From the NCBI RefSeq assembly GCF_014705715.1, contig NZ_JACXLC010000001.1, positions 1,594,457 through 1,658,456 of the forward strand: a DNA stretch of 64,000 nucleotides. Reading direction: 5' to 3'. This stretch comes from Erythrobacter rubeus. Lineage in GTDB: Bacteria > Pseudomonadota > Alphaproteobacteria > Sphingomonadales > Sphingomonadaceae. The notes under the pieces are model-generated. The model was not told where the DNA came from. It saw only the letters and a program-made list of their open reading frames with translations, and did not search any database. Shown here piece after piece: positions 17,685 through 26,965 of the stretch. Position numbers and translations under genes: made by a program. Every line of letters starts with the position of its first letter. Positions within the stretch are counted from its first letter, which is position 1.

Positions 17685-20479
17685 TAGAACTGAGTTCCTA
17701 CGTTGAACGTGAAGGTTCTGTCGTCATCTCCCTCGACCTTGCGGATCGTCTGGGAGAAATCGATACGGAACGGCCCGAATGGCGAGTTCCAGTTGACCCC
17801 GATGCCCGCGGTAATACGCGGGCTGGGTGTATCCCCGAGAAAGACCTCTCGGATTGCGCTGCCGCTCCTGATGCTCGGGATGTTCTCCGTAACACCATCG
17901 GCAGCGATGGGATTGATGGTTGCAACCTGCGTGACTGTCGACGAACCATCGGGATTGGTGACCACAACGGTCTCGATGAACAGCGGATTTCCGCTTGCAT
18001 CGACGTTTTGAACACCATTGGGATTGTCTTGCAGGATTGGCTGTTCGACCCCCCAGAGCGCGCCGACATCGACCCAGATCGATGGTCGCAGACCAAGTTC
18101 GCGAGCGCCCGTGCCAAGCGGAATTTCGAGCTCGGCCCGCGCCAGGTAGTAGTTGCGGCCGCCCAAGGCGTCGTCTCGCACCGAATCGCGGTCGGTAATT
18201 ACGATCGGATTTCCGTCCTCGTCGAGATCGGTCATGCCCGTCGCCGGGTTGAAGCTGAATGGCTGGGTCAGGATGCGCGGTCCTACCCCGCGAAGATCGA
18301 ACCCGCGGAATTGCGGCTCACCGAGGAAGAAGCGGTCCGTAAGCAGGACATCGTCCACACCTTCGCCCTCGCGATCGCGAAGTGGAATGATCGTGCCGCC
18401 CTCCGCCGAAACGGAGAAGATAAAGCCGCTATTGGCGACGTTCCAGAATTGCTGGGCACGTCCCCGGAACCTGAGGTAGCGCTGGTCACCGCCAAGTCCG
18501 GCAAACTCGGTGCTGAACGTGACGTTCCGGCCGCGCGTCGGGCGCAGGCGAGAATTGAGGGTGTTGTAGCTGAGGCTCAAGCCGAGGATCGAGCTGAGAC
18601 GATCGCCCAGTGCATCGCATAGGAACCGGCCCGCCAGCAGCGGATCGCACTCGGCTATCCCGTCGCCGTCGATATCGGAGAAGAAGATGTTCTCATCGAG
18701 GCTGACCTGTTCGTAGTTCAGCGTGTAGCTGCCGACCAGCGACATGAATTCGGTGAGAGGCACGCCGACCCGAACCGCACCACCCGTCGTCGCCTGCTCG
18801 AACGTAGTATTGCGATCGCCGCCAAAGCGGTTGAAGCTGTTGAAATCGCGGCGATAGATGTCGATGCCGGACGAGATGTTGCGATCGAACAGATATGGTT
18901 CAGTAAAGCTGACCTGTGCCGACCGAGAGAACTGCGAATAGTTCAGGCTGAGCCCGATCGTCTGTCCGCGCCCGCGGAAGTTCCGCTGGCGAATGCTCCC
19001 TGCCAGAATGAACTGTTCGATCGATGAGAAACCGGCCGAAAACTGTAACTCGCCAGTGGGCTGTTCTTCGACGTTCGCTTCGAGCACGATGCGGTCGGGC
19101 GCGCTGCCTTCGACCTGATTGACCTCGAAGTTTTCCTGAAAGTAGCCAAGCGAGTTAATACGCGCGGTCGTCCGCTGAACACCGAGCGAGTTGAACGCAT
19201 CGCCTTCGCTGATGCGGAATTCGCGGCGAACAACCTTGTCTTGCGTCAACGTGTTGCCGTTGACGTCAACCCGTTCGACGTAAACGCGCGGCGCCTGACG
19301 AAGGATGAACGTTATGTCCATCGTCAGATCGTCTGGATTGCGATTGAAACGCGGCTGCACGTCGGCGAAGGCATAGCCGAAACGCCCGGCGAGTTCTGTC
19401 AGCTGCTCGACGGTGTCTTCCACCGCCTTCGCGTCGTAGAAATCGCCGGTCTGCATCGCGAGATTGCCGCTCATCACGTCGCTGTCGAAATCGCGGAGCT
19501 GACTTTCGACGACCACGTCACCGAATTTGTATCGTTCGCCTTCCTCGACCACGTAGGTGATAATGAAGTCTTCCTGATCCGGCGTAAGCTCGGCAACAGC
19601 CGAAACGACGCGGAAATCGGCGTAGCCTTCGGTCAGATAAAACTGGCGCAGCTTTTGCTGGTCGAACGCCAGACGGTCAGGATCGTAGCTCGTGTTGGAG
19701 CTGAAAAAGCGGTAGAAACGCGACTGTTTCGTGACCATTTCGCCGCGAAGCTCACCGTCGGAGAACTTCTCGTTCCCGATGATGTTGATCTGGCGCACCT
19801 TGGACTTCGGCCCCTCGGTGATCTCGAAGACCACGTCCACACGGTTCTGTGGGAGCTGGACCATCTGCGGTTCAACTGTGGCAGCAAACCGCCCTTGGCG
19901 CTTGTAGAGCTCGACGATGCGCGCAACATCGGCGCGGACTTTCGAGCGGGTAAAGATCTGGCGCGGCGAAAGCTTGATCTCCGGCAAGATCTTATCCGAA
20001 TCGAGCCGCCGGTTGCCCTCCAGCACGATGCGGTTGATCACCGGGTTTTCAGTCACCGAGATGACCACATTGCCATTATCGTTGCGGATCGAGAAGCTGG
20101 AGAACAACTCCGTCGCACCCAGGTCCTTGAGTGCCTCGTCCGCTGCAGCAGAGGTGTATTCCTGACCGACCCTCAAACGGATGTAACTGAGGATCGTGGT
20201 CGGCTCGAGCCGTTCGGATCCCGAAACGCTGATTGTGCGGATTATATCGCCGCTCTGCGCGGGCGGCGGAGCTGGCGCTGGTTCGGTCGCAGGCTGCTGC
20301 TCTGCCGCAGAAGGAGCTTCAGCCGCTGGATCCGCGTCCGGCTCTGCATCCTGGGCCAGAGCGGTGAACGGAACACCGGCCAGCATCGTCGCTCCGGACA
20401 AGGCGATAGCCAATCGTCCTGCACAAGTGATCACTTTTGGAGTGGCAGTGGAACTGCCCTTCTCGCTGCGTCGATTCAT
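17684..20479 (-). CDS. bamA: Outer membrane protein assembly factor BamA
   Basis: BamA inserts beta-barrel proteins into the outer membrane. From ATG at 20479 it has 931 residues: a basic N-terminus, a signal peptide ending near ALAQ (about residue 43), an acidic Pro/Ala-rich linker, five POTRA-type repeats (first about 77-150) and a 16-strand barrel. The barrel has the conserved VRGF-type motif as FRGFDLRGVGPR and ends in aromatic FNVGTQF. The frame is open to 20605, but the downstream ATG gives the proper signal peptide. It is followed at once by skp; rseP lies 175 bp upstream. Confidence 0.96.
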   Translation of the reverse strand: MNRRSEKGSSTATPKVITCAGRLAIALSGATMLAGVPFTALAQDAEPDADPAAEAPSAAEQQPATEPAPAPPPAQSGDIIRTISVSGSERLEPTTILSYIRLRVGQEYTSAAADEALKDLGATELFSSFSIRNDNGNVVISVTENPVINRIVLEGNRRLDSDKILPEIKLSPRQIFTRSKVRADVARIVELYKRQGRFAATVEPQMVQLPQNRVDVVFEITEGPKSKVRQINIIGNEKFSDGELRGEMVTKQSRFYRFFSSNTSYDPDRLAFDQQKLRQFYLTEGYADFRVVSAVAELTPDQEDFIITYVVEEGERYKFGDVVVESQLRDFDSDVMSGNLAMQTGDFYDAKAVEDTVEQLTELAGRFGYAFADVQPRFNRNPDDLTMDITFILRQAPRVYVERVDVNGNTLTQDKVVRREFRISEGDAFNSLGVQRTTARINSLGYFQENFEVNQVEGSAPDRIVLEANVEEQPTGELQFSAGFSSIEQFILAGSIRQRNFRGRGQTIGLSLNYSQFSRSAQVSFTEPYLFDRNISSGIDIYRRDFNSFNRFGGDRNTTFEQATTGGAVRVGVPLTEFMSLVGSYTLNYEQVSLDENIFFSDIDGDGIAECDPLLAGRFLCDALGDRLSSILGLSLSYNTLNSRLRPTRGRNVTFSTEFAGLGGDQRYLRFRGRAQQFWNVANSGFIFSVSAEGGTIIPLRDREGEGVDDVLLTDRFFLGEPQFRGFDLRGVGPRILTQPFSFNPATGMTDLDEDGNPIVITDRDSVRDDALGGRNYYLARAELEIPLGTGARELGLRPSIWVDVGALWGVEQPILQDNPNGVQNVDASGNPLFIETVVVTNPDGSSTVTQVATINPIAADGVTENIPSIRSGSAIREVFLGDTPSPRITAGIGVNWNSPFGPFRIDFSQTIRKVEGDDDRTFTFNVGTQF

Positions 20480-20654
20480 GGAGTAAAAAATCCCGTTTAA
20501 CCCGTCTATGCCACGCCCGAAACATGTGGGCACGCCATCCCCATGGCGCGTAACTGGCGGTCCCAATCGGTCCGCATTCGCCTCTGCCCCATGCAGCCTT
20601 CGCAATCAAGCCGACTCCCCGGACAATCCCGGTTCGTCCGTTTCCTTTCCCCGG

Positions 20655-21788
20655 CTAACTGCCGAACAGCGATCCGAAGAACGCCAGCGAGGTGACATCG
20701 TTGACCGTCACAACGACCATGAAGACCAGAACAACGGCGATGCCGGTGCGATAGGCCCACTCTGTTGCGACAGGCCCGACCGGCTTCCTGCGAACCGCTT
20801 CCGCGGCGTAGAATGCCAGATGACCACCATCGAGAGCGGGGATTGGCAAGAAGTTGATGAATGCCAAGTTAAGCGAGATCAGCGCTGCAAAATTGACGAA
20901 CGCGACGAATCCCAAACTCATCTGTTCGCCCGAATATTTCGCAATCTTTACAGGGCCGCCGAGCTCTTTGATCGAACGCTCGCCGGTCACAACCTGCTTG
21001 AGCCCGGTCAACATCATCTCGAGCACGTCCCAGCTATGGGCGAATGCGAGCGGAACCGATTCAAGCACGCCGACTTGTTCGATAATGTACTCTCCGCCCG
21101 ACGGGCCCACGCCGATCTGGCCGATCACGCTGGTGTTTCCGAAGCTGTCGCTTACCTCGACGCGTTCAGTCGTCATGGCGAATTCGCGCTCAACGCCGTC
21201 ACGCACAGCCGTAACGGTGAGGTCCTTCGATGGATAAAGCGCAATCTCTCCCCTGATCCCGTCGAAGTCGTCAACCGGCACACCGTCGACAGCTATTATG
21301 GTATCGCCGACCTGCATGCCCGCCGCCTCGGCAACGGAGGTTTCCGAGAACTCTCCGATAGTGCGGGAGTCTTCCGAAGCGACGATCGTCGGCTTGCCGA
21401 GTACGGCAAACAAGGACGCAAATATAGCGATGGTTATGAGCAGGTTTGCGACGGGCCCCGCTGCAACGATCAGCGCACGCTTCCAGAGCGCCGCACCCTG
21501 AAAGCTCCCCTGCTGTATCGGCGCTTTGGGATCAGGGATTGATGCAGGGTTCATGTCGCCGCTGAACTGGACATAGCCGCCCAGAGGAAGCGCCGAGAGT
21601 TTCCAGCGCGTTCCGCGGCTATCGGTGTATCCAGCGATTTCCTTGCCGAAACCGACCGAAAATGCATCGGACCGCACGCCGAACCAGCGAGCGACGAGAT
21701 AATGACCGAGTTCGTGAAGTGTGACTAGCGGTCCCAGCAACAGCAGGAACCCCACGAGGTACATCCAGAATGGAGGCGATTCAAACAA
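20655..21788 (-). CDS. rseP: Site-2 zinc metalloprotease RseP
   Basis: RseP cleaves membrane-embedded substrates such as anti-sigma factors and signal peptides. The zinc motif HELGH is at 25-29 of a 377-residue product counted from TTG at 21788. A PDZ domain occupies the middle (GMQVGDTIIAVDGVPV), and the second conserved motif is NFLPIPALDGGHL. The frame is open to ATG at 21839, which would overlap dxr by 59 bp. TTG gives the usual N-terminus, overlaps the dxr stop by eight bases and has GGAAAG upstream, so I prefer it, with modest certainty. Confidence 0.9.
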   Translation of the reverse strand: MFESPPFWMYLVGFLLLLGPLVTLHELGHYLVARWFGVRSDAFSVGFGKEIAGYTDSRGTRWKLSALPLGGYVQFSGDMNPASIPDPKAPIQQGSFQGAALWKRALIVAAGPVANLLITIAIFASLFAVLGKPTIVASEDSRTIGEFSETSVAEAAGMQVGDTIIAVDGVPVDDFDGIRGEIALYPSKDLTVTAVRDGVEREFAMTTERVEVSDSFGNTSVIGQIGVGPSGGEYIIEQVGVLESVPLAFAHSWDVLEMMLTGLKQVVTGERSIKELGGPVKIAKYSGEQMSLGFVAFVNFAALISLNLAFINFLPIPALDGGHLAFYAAEAVRRKPVGPVATEWAYRTGIAVVLVFMVVVTVNDVTSLAFFGSLFGS

Positions 21789-22944
21789 GAGCGTGGCTTT
21801 CCAGAGCTTCTTTCGCGTAAGAGCGTGCTTGTGCGTCAACGTGCAGCACGTCGTCCAACGTGCCGGGGGCGTCTGCGGTATATTTGCTTAATGTGCTTTC
21901 AACCACTGCCGTAATGTCCATGAACCCTATCTGACCGTCTAAAAACGCAGCGACCGCAATTTCGTTGGCCGCATTGAGGATCGCTGGCGCAGCGCCGCCT
22001 GCGTCGATCGCCTCACGACAGATACGTGTGGCCGGGAACAAGGTTTCATTTGTCGGTTCGAAAGTGAGCTGGCCGATTTCGGCAAGATTGAGCGGCTTGA
22101 GCTCCGTCTGCATACGTTCTGGCCAGGCGAGGCAAGACGCGATGGGCACGCGCATGTCGGACGGGCCGAGCTGAGCGAGCGTCGACCGGTCGCGGTACTC
22201 GACCATAGAATGGACGATGCTCTGCGGGTGAACGACGATCTCGATCTTGTCGAGCCCTACAGGGAAAAGATGGTGCGCTTCGATGAATTCGAGGCCCTTG
22301 TTCATCATCGTGGCCGAATCGATCGTGATCTTTGCGCCCATCTCCCAATTCGGATGCTTTAGCGCCTGTTCCCGAGTCACCGTCTTCAGCTGATCGGCGT
22401 CCAGCGTTCGGAATGGTCCGCCGCTCGCGGTAAGGATGATCCGCCGCACATCGGCAATGCTGTTGCCCGAGAGGCATTGGAAGATTGCATTATGCTCCGA
22501 ATCCGTCGGCAGCAGAGTTGCTCCGGATCGCTCTACCGCCGATTTGAGGATCTCACCCGCGGACACGAGCGCTTCCTTGTTCGCCAGCGCGATCGTTCCT
22601 CCGCGTTCGGCCGCGGCCATCACTGGTGCCAGACCCGCGCATCCGACGATGGCAGCAACAGTCATATCCACCGGAATGCGAGCCGCATCACGCAAGGCGC
22701 CCGAACCGCCTGCGGCCTCGATCGTGGTGCCCGCCAAGGCTGCCTTCAGATCTCCCAGACAGGTCTCATCGCCGACAACCGCCAGTCTTGCGCCGAACGC
22801 CCGTGCGAGCCGCGCCAGCTCGTCGGCGGAGCAATTCGCCGTCAGCGCTCCCACGCGCCACTTGTCCGGGTTGCTCCTGACAAGATCGAGTGTCGAGGCA
22901 CCGATCGATCCGGTAGCGCCGAGAATGGTAATCGAACGGGTCAT
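21781..22944 (-). CDS. dxr: 1-deoxy-D-xylulose 5-phosphate reductoisomerase
   Basis: Dxr makes 2-C-methyl-D-erythritol 4-phosphate, the first committed step of the MEP isoprenoid pathway. The 387-residue product starts MTRSITILGATGSIG, whose GATGSIG is the NADPH-binding loop. LANKEALV and the metal-binding PTDSEHNAIFQCL segment are intact. An upstream in-frame ATG at 22980 is less likely because it runs into cdsA. Its substrate pathway feeds uppS in the same cluster. Confidence 0.97.
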   Translation of the reverse strand: MTRSITILGATGSIGASTLDLVRSNPDKWRVGALTANCSADELARLARAFGARLAVVGDETCLGDLKAALAGTTIEAAGGSGALRDAARIPVDMTVAAIVGCAGLAPVMAAAERGGTIALANKEALVSAGEILKSAVERSGATLLPTDSEHNAIFQCLSGNSIADVRRIILTASGGPFRTLDADQLKTVTREQALKHPNWEMGAKITIDSATMMNKGLEFIEAHHLFPVGLDKIEIVVHPQSIVHSMVEYRDRSTLAQLGPSDMRVPIASCLAWPERMQTELKPLNLAEIGQLTFEPTNETLFPATRICREAIDAGGAAPAILNAANEIAVAAFLDGQIGFMDITAVVESTLSKYTADAPGTLDDVLHVDAQARSYAKEALESHALV

Positions 22945-22948
22945 GCCA

Positions 22949-23695
22949 TCATAATCCAAGCAATGCGGGCACCACCGCAATCAGAAACACCACGAAGTAG
23001 ACTGCCAAGAACCCATCCGCCCGGTCGAACACGCCGCCATGACCGGGAATGAGATTGCTGGAATCTTTGACCCCGGCCCGGCGTTTCATCCAGCTTTCAA
23101 AAAAGTCGCCCGTCTGCGCGACCACCGCAACCAGAGCGCCTGCCGCAAATGCTGTCACTATGTTGAGCCAGGCGAAGCCTTCGAATGCTGCTGGCCCGAA
23201 ATCGGTGACATCAATGCCAATACCGACAACGCTCGCGGCGAGCCCGCCTCCGATCAATCCGGCCCAAGTTTTAGACGGGCTGATCGAAGGCGCAATCTTC
23301 GGTCCGCCGACGGCTCGGCCCATGAAGTATGCGCCGACATCGACCGCGACAACGGGCGCGAGGAAGACCAGCAACACTTCCAGCGGCCCATAGCTCATCC
23401 GCACTTGCATCAAGGCATAAGCCGCTGCGCTGACATAGGCCGCGCCAGCGAACGACCAAGCGACTTCGGAAAGCGCTGACAATCCGAACGCCCGCACCAA
23501 GCGGTTCCATTCCCATAGCACAAGCCCAGCGAGCAATGCGACGAAACCGACCCACCACCAGCCGCCAAGCCACAATGCCACGCTTACCACGGCGGCCATT
23601 ACGACACCTGAAACGAAGCGGACCGGCAGATCTGCGAGGCCTTTCACCGTTTCTTTCGCTCGCTGACGTTTCGACATAGCACTATCTTCCGCCAT
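22949..23695 (-). CDS. cdsA: Phosphatidate cytidylyltransferase
   Basis: CdsA makes CDP-diacylglycerol, the precursor used by PssA. The protein has about seven to eight membrane segments and the CTP-transferase signature MKRRAGVKDSSNLIPGHGG followed by FDRADG. Two starts are plausible: ATG at 23695, overlapping uppS by 14 bp (248 residues), and ATG at 23677, five bases after the uppS stop. Both have GA-rich sequence upstream. The frame is open further to 23791 but that part looks non-coding. dxr begins four bases after its stop. Confidence 0.94.
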   Translation of the reverse strand: MAEDSAMSKRQRAKETVKGLADLPVRFVSGVVMAAVVSVALWLGGWWWVGFVALLAGLVLWEWNRLVRAFGLSALSEVAWSFAGAAYVSAAAYALMQVRMSYGPLEVLLVFLAPVVAVDVGAYFMGRAVGGPKIAPSISPSKTWAGLIGGGLAASVVGIGIDVTDFGPAAFEGFAWLNIVTAFAAGALVAVVAQTGDFFESWMKRRAGVKDSSNLIPGHGGVFDRADGFLAVYFVVFLIAVVPALLGL

Positions 23696-24404
23696 AGCGA
23701 CGCTCCCGCCGGGCGAAGTCATCGAGCGCTTGGGCCAGATGCTCGGGCTTGAAATCGGGCCACAGCGTGTCGACGAACAACATCTCGGCATAGGCTGCCT
23801 GCCAAAGCAGGAAGTTCGACAGACGTATCTCTCCGCTTGTGCGGATCAGCAGGTCAAGCGGCGGCAAGTCACTGGTATCGAGTTGCGCTTCGATTGCCTC
23901 CGCGGTGATCTCGCCGTTCGCCGCGGCCTTTGCAGCAGCTCGCGCGATCTCATGCTGCGCACCATAATTGAGCGCAACCGCGAGCTTCTTGGTGCCGTTC
24001 GCCGTCTGCGCCAGCGCGTCTTCGAGCATGGCAACGATGTCGGGCGCGAGCGATTGCCAATCGCCGATAATCCGAAGCTCCACATCGTTCGCCACGAATT
24101 CGGGAAGGTCGGACTTAATGAACTTGCGCATCAGGTTCATCAGGTCATCGACCTCATCTTCTGATCGTTTCCAGTTTTCCGAAGAGAAAGCATATAGCGT
24201 CAGGCAATCGAGATTGAGCGGCCCCAACCCGCGCACGAGCCTGCGCACAGCCTCGACACCGCGTTGGTGACCGACCGAACGCGGCAGTCCCCGTTTCTTC
24301 GCCCAGCGGCCATTGCCATCCATGATGATCGCAACGTGACGCGCTCCAGAACCTCCGTCCTGCAGATGCGCACTTTCGCCAGACTGAGCGGGCATGTCGC
24401 CCAT
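23682..24404 (-). CDS. uppS: Isoprenyl (undecaprenyl) diphosphate synthase UppS
   Basis: UppS builds the C55 lipid carrier for peptidoglycan from isopentenyl diphosphate. The 240-residue cis-prenyltransferase has the catalytic segment IIMDGNGRWAKKRG with Asp29, then GHQRGVEAVR, LTLYAFSSENW and the C-terminal LLIRTSGEIRLSNFLLWQ. These are the five conserved regions of the family. A 20-residue hydrophilic leader precedes the core. It lies 23 bp downstream of frr and overlaps cdsA, which supports a single operon. Confidence 0.97.
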   Translation of the reverse strand: MGDMPAQSGESAHLQDGGSGARHVAIIMDGNGRWAKKRGLPRSVGHQRGVEAVRRLVRGLGPLNLDCLTLYAFSSENWKRSEDEVDDLMNLMRKFIKSDLPEFVANDVELRIIGDWQSLAPDIVAMLEDALAQTANGTKKLAVALNYGAQHEIARAAAKAAANGEITAEAIEAQLDTSDLPPLDLLIRTSGEIRLSNFLLWQAAYAEMLFVDTLWPDFKPEHLAQALDDFARRERRYGGR

Positions 24405-24427
24405 TGACCCTCCCCGCCCCTCGCGCG

Positions 24428-24985
24428 TTATTGCGTAAGGATTTCCTGTTCTTTCTTCGCCGCCGCCTCGTCGGTTTCGGCGACGTATTTGTCGGTCAGC
24501 TTCTGGACTTCTTCCTCCATCCGCTTGCGATCGTCTTCGGAAATTTCCTTCTTCTTCTCGTCCGCCTTGAGGTCTTCCATTCCATCACGCCGCACATTGC
24601 GGATGGCGATCTTGGCTTTCTCGGCATATTGCCCGGCGAGCTTCGCGAGTTCCTTGCGCCGCTCTTCGGTAAGGTCGGGCATCGGCAGACGCACCGTCTG
24701 GCCATCGGTCATCGGATTAAGGCCCAGGTTAGCCTTAGTAATTCCCTTTTCGACCGCAGCGACGTTCGATTTGTCCCATACCTGCACAGCGAGCATGCGC
24801 GGCTCGGGCGCGTTGACCGTCGCCACCTGGTTGAGCGGCATCATCGCTCCGTACACCTCGACCTGAACGGGGTCGAGCAAGCTGGTGTTGGCACGGCCCG
24901 TGCGCAGACCCGAAAGATCGCCTTTGAGCGCCTCAACCGCGCCGTTCATGCGGCGCTCGATATCTGCCTTGTCATACTGCGGCAT
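24428..24985 (-). CDS. frr: Ribosome recycling factor
   Basis: RRF works with EF-G to split post-termination ribosomes. The 185-residue length and the pattern [31 protein letters not shown], cited here only by its key RTGRA motif, are typical, as is the central QLxxxNAPEPR-like segment. The three-helix bundle with a beta hinge domain covers the whole protein. It starts four bases after the pyrH stop; pyrH-frr is the standard bacterial pair. Confidence 0.98.
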   Translation of the reverse strand: MPQYDKADIERRMNGAVEALKGDLSGLRTGRANTSLLDPVQVEVYGAMMPLNQVATVNAPEPRMLAVQVWDKSNVAAVEKGITKANLGLNPMTDGQTVRLPMPDLTEERRKELAKLAGQYAEKAKIAIRNVRRDGMEDLKADEKKKEISEDDRKRMEEEVQKLTDKYVAETDEAAAKKEQEILTQ

Positions 24986-24989
24986 GTGC

Positions 24990-25712
24990 TTACGCTTCCT
25001 TTTGAACTATCGTTTGCGTGCCTTTGCCCGAAAGGACAGTGGCGACGTTGCCTTTATCGCGGATTGAGAACACCACTATCGGAATGTCGTTCTCTCGGCA
25101 AAGAGCGACCGCTGTTGCGTCCATAACCTTCAGATTAGCAGACAGAACCTGATCATAGGTTATCGTCTCGAAGCGGGTCGCATCCGGGTTATATTTGGGA
25201 TCGCTGTCATAGACGCCATCGACGCTGGTGCCTTTGAGCAGCGCATCACAATTCATCTCCGCCGCGCGGAGCGCCGCGCCTGTATCGGTCGTGAAGAACG
25301 GATTGCCCGTGCCCGCTGCGAAGATGACGATGCGACCCTTTTCGAGGTGCCGCTCTGCACGCCTACGGATATACGGTTCGCAGACGGAGGACATCGGGAT
25401 CGCGCTCTGCACGCGGGTCTGCACCCCAAGCTGCTCCAGCGCATTCTGCATCGCCAGCGCATTCATGACCGTCGCGAGCATGCCCATGTAATCGCCGGTG
25501 GTCCGGTCCAGCCCGCGCGCTGCGCCCGCGACGCCGCGGAAAATGTTGCCCCCGCCAATGACGAGACAGACCTGGAGCCCCGTCTCCTGCGCCGCCTTTA
25601 CCTCCTCGGCAAGCCGCGCAACGTAAGCCGGATCGATCCCGTATTCCTGCTCGCCCATCAACACCTCGCCCGACAGTTTCAGGAGAACGCGCTTGATTTC
25701 GGGAAGGGGCAT
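24990..25712 (-). CDS. pyrH: Uridylate kinase
   Basis: PyrH phosphorylates UMP to UDP in pyrimidine nucleotide synthesis. The 240-residue amino acid kinase fold has KLSGEVLMG near the N-terminus, the glycine-rich [10 protein letters not shown] and the nucleotide-binding [17 protein letters not shown] segment. The C-terminus is [11 protein letters not shown]. In many proteobacteria pyrH follows tsf directly; here a plus-strand phosphoesterase gene and a 320-bp spacer intervene, so pyrH probably has its own promoter. Confidence 0.98.
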   Translation of the reverse strand: MPLPEIKRVLLKLSGEVLMGEQEYGIDPAYVARLAEEVKAAQETGLQVCLVIGGGNIFRGVAGAARGLDRTTGDYMGMLATVMNALAMQNALEQLGVQTRVQSAIPMSSVCEPYIRRRAERHLEKGRIVIFAAGTGNPFFTTDTGAALRAAEMNCDALLKGTSVDGVYDSDPKYNPDATRFETITYDQVLSANLKVMDATAVALCRENDIPIVVFSIRDKGNVATVLSGKGTQTIVQKEA

Positions 25713-26032
25713 GATCGAAACGGTCTTTCGCTCGGAGACTAGACTGCGCTGCCCTTATCCGGGAGGGGCTGTAATGCCAAGAGGGATAGCGCCTTTCTGA
25801 CCATAACCTGTGACACGCATCGCTAGAGCGTTGCAAATATTCAAATCCTGTTTTTCGCAAACTTTTCAATGTACAAGCGGAATTCGGTGTGACTTTCCGC
25901 GCAGCCGCCGATTTTGCCTCTGGCGGTGCAGCACATCGCGCATGTAAAGCAGGGTGTAACGCAGGCTGAATGATCATGCCCATTTCTTAAAGCGCGCAGG
26001 AGGAGTAGGAAAATCGCTCGCAATGGTTCGGC
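25713..26032. other. 320-bp spacer between divergent pyrH and phosphoesterase genes
   Basis: This spacer separates the minus-strand pyrH from the plus-strand phosphoesterase and must carry promoters for both. It is more AT-rich than its surroundings around 25830-25870 and holds a purine-rich AGGAGGAG at about 25998-26005, too far from the ATG at 26033 to be a normal ribosome site. A minus-strand frame reads through a cysteine-rich stretch near 25920-25975 but has no convincing start. I see no tRNA, terminator or known riboswitch. Confidence 0.5.
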
Positions 26033-26863
26033 ATGATCCGCAGACTGATAGTCGCTGCGCTTCTGATCGCGTTCGTCATCGGTGCGAAAGCTTTGTTCGA
26101 CACGATGCGCGATCCGGTTGTCCAGCGTGTTTCGATCGAAAGTGACGCCCTGCGCGCCGGATCGCAGCCGGTTACTGTCGCACTGCTTGCCGATATCCAT
26201 GTGGCAGGGCCGGACATGCCGCCATCCCGGCTCGCGCGCATCGTCAAGCAGGTAAACGCGTTGCAGCCCGATCTCGTCGCTATCGCTGGTGATCTAGTCA
26301 GCGAGAAGCGCACGGCAACGAATGTCTACTCCGCCGGGGAGGTGATCGCCCCACTCGGCAGATTGAGAGCCACGCACGGGGTTGTGATCGTCCCAGGTAA
26401 TCACGATCACTGGTTTGATTGGCCAGCCCTCTCAGCGCAGATCGCGCGCCATCCGCAAATCACAATTCTCGCCAACGAAGCCGCCCAATTCGGGCCTCTC
26501 GCGGTCGGCGGTGTCGATGATGCCTTTACCGGGCGGGACGACCTCGACGCGACCTTCGACGCTTTGCGACCGCTTACCGGCGTAAAGCTTGCTCTCACCC
26601 ATTCGCCTGACATCTTCCCTCAAGTTCCGGTCGATATCGGTCTCGTGCTCGCCGGGCACACCCATTGCGGACAGATCGCCTATCCATGGGGAGGTGCGCC
26701 TGCAACGATGTCCGAATATGGCGATCTGTACGCCTGCGGGGTAACCGAGCAGCACGGTAAGATACTGGTGACGAGTGGAGGGATCGGCACCAGCCTGCTT
26801 CCGATCCGTCTGTTCACCCGGCCGGAAATCTGGCTGATCGAAATTCGGCCGCTGCAGCACTGA
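26033..26863 (+). CDS. Calcineurin-like metallophosphoesterase, YkuE-type
   Basis: The 276-residue protein has an N-terminal membrane anchor (about 4-20) and a metallophosphoesterase domain with all metal-binding blocks: D54 and H56 (LADIHV), D87 (IAGDLVS), the GNHDHW block and the C-terminal GHTHCGQI block. Anchored enzymes of this kind act on phosphate esters, sometimes of lipids, outside the membrane; the substrate here is unknown. It is transcribed against its neighbours and interrupts the usual tsf-pyrH adjacency. Confidence 0.88.
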   Translation: MIRRLIVAALLIAFVIGAKALFDTMRDPVVQRVSIESDALRAGSQPVTVALLADIHVAGPDMPPSRLARIVKQVNALQPDLVAIAGDLVSEKRTATNVYSAGEVIAPLGRLRATHGVVIVPGNHDHWFDWPALSAQIARHPQITILANEAAQFGPLAVGGVDDAFTGRDDLDATFDALRPLTGVKLALTHSPDIFPQVPVDIGLVLAGHTHCGQIAYPWGGAPATMSEYGDLYACGVTEQHGKILVTSGGIGTSLLPIRLFTRPEIWLIEIRPLQH

Positions 26864-26965
26864 TGCTGCGGCGGCCGTCATTCTCGGTTCGCGAGTCCCC
26901 TCGAAGGCGGGACCTCATCCAGATGAAGCGAGTTCCACGCCGATGCGGGGATTCACGCTTGCCAA

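Noticed and set aside
19241..20500. 419-codon plus-strand ORF
   Set aside because: Antisense to bamA, with no recognisable domain.
25841..25980. Cysteine-rich minus-strand reading frame (HSACVTPCFTCAMCC region)
   Set aside because: No start codon with a ribosome site gives a sensible protein, and the frame continues into the antisense of the phosphoesterase gene.
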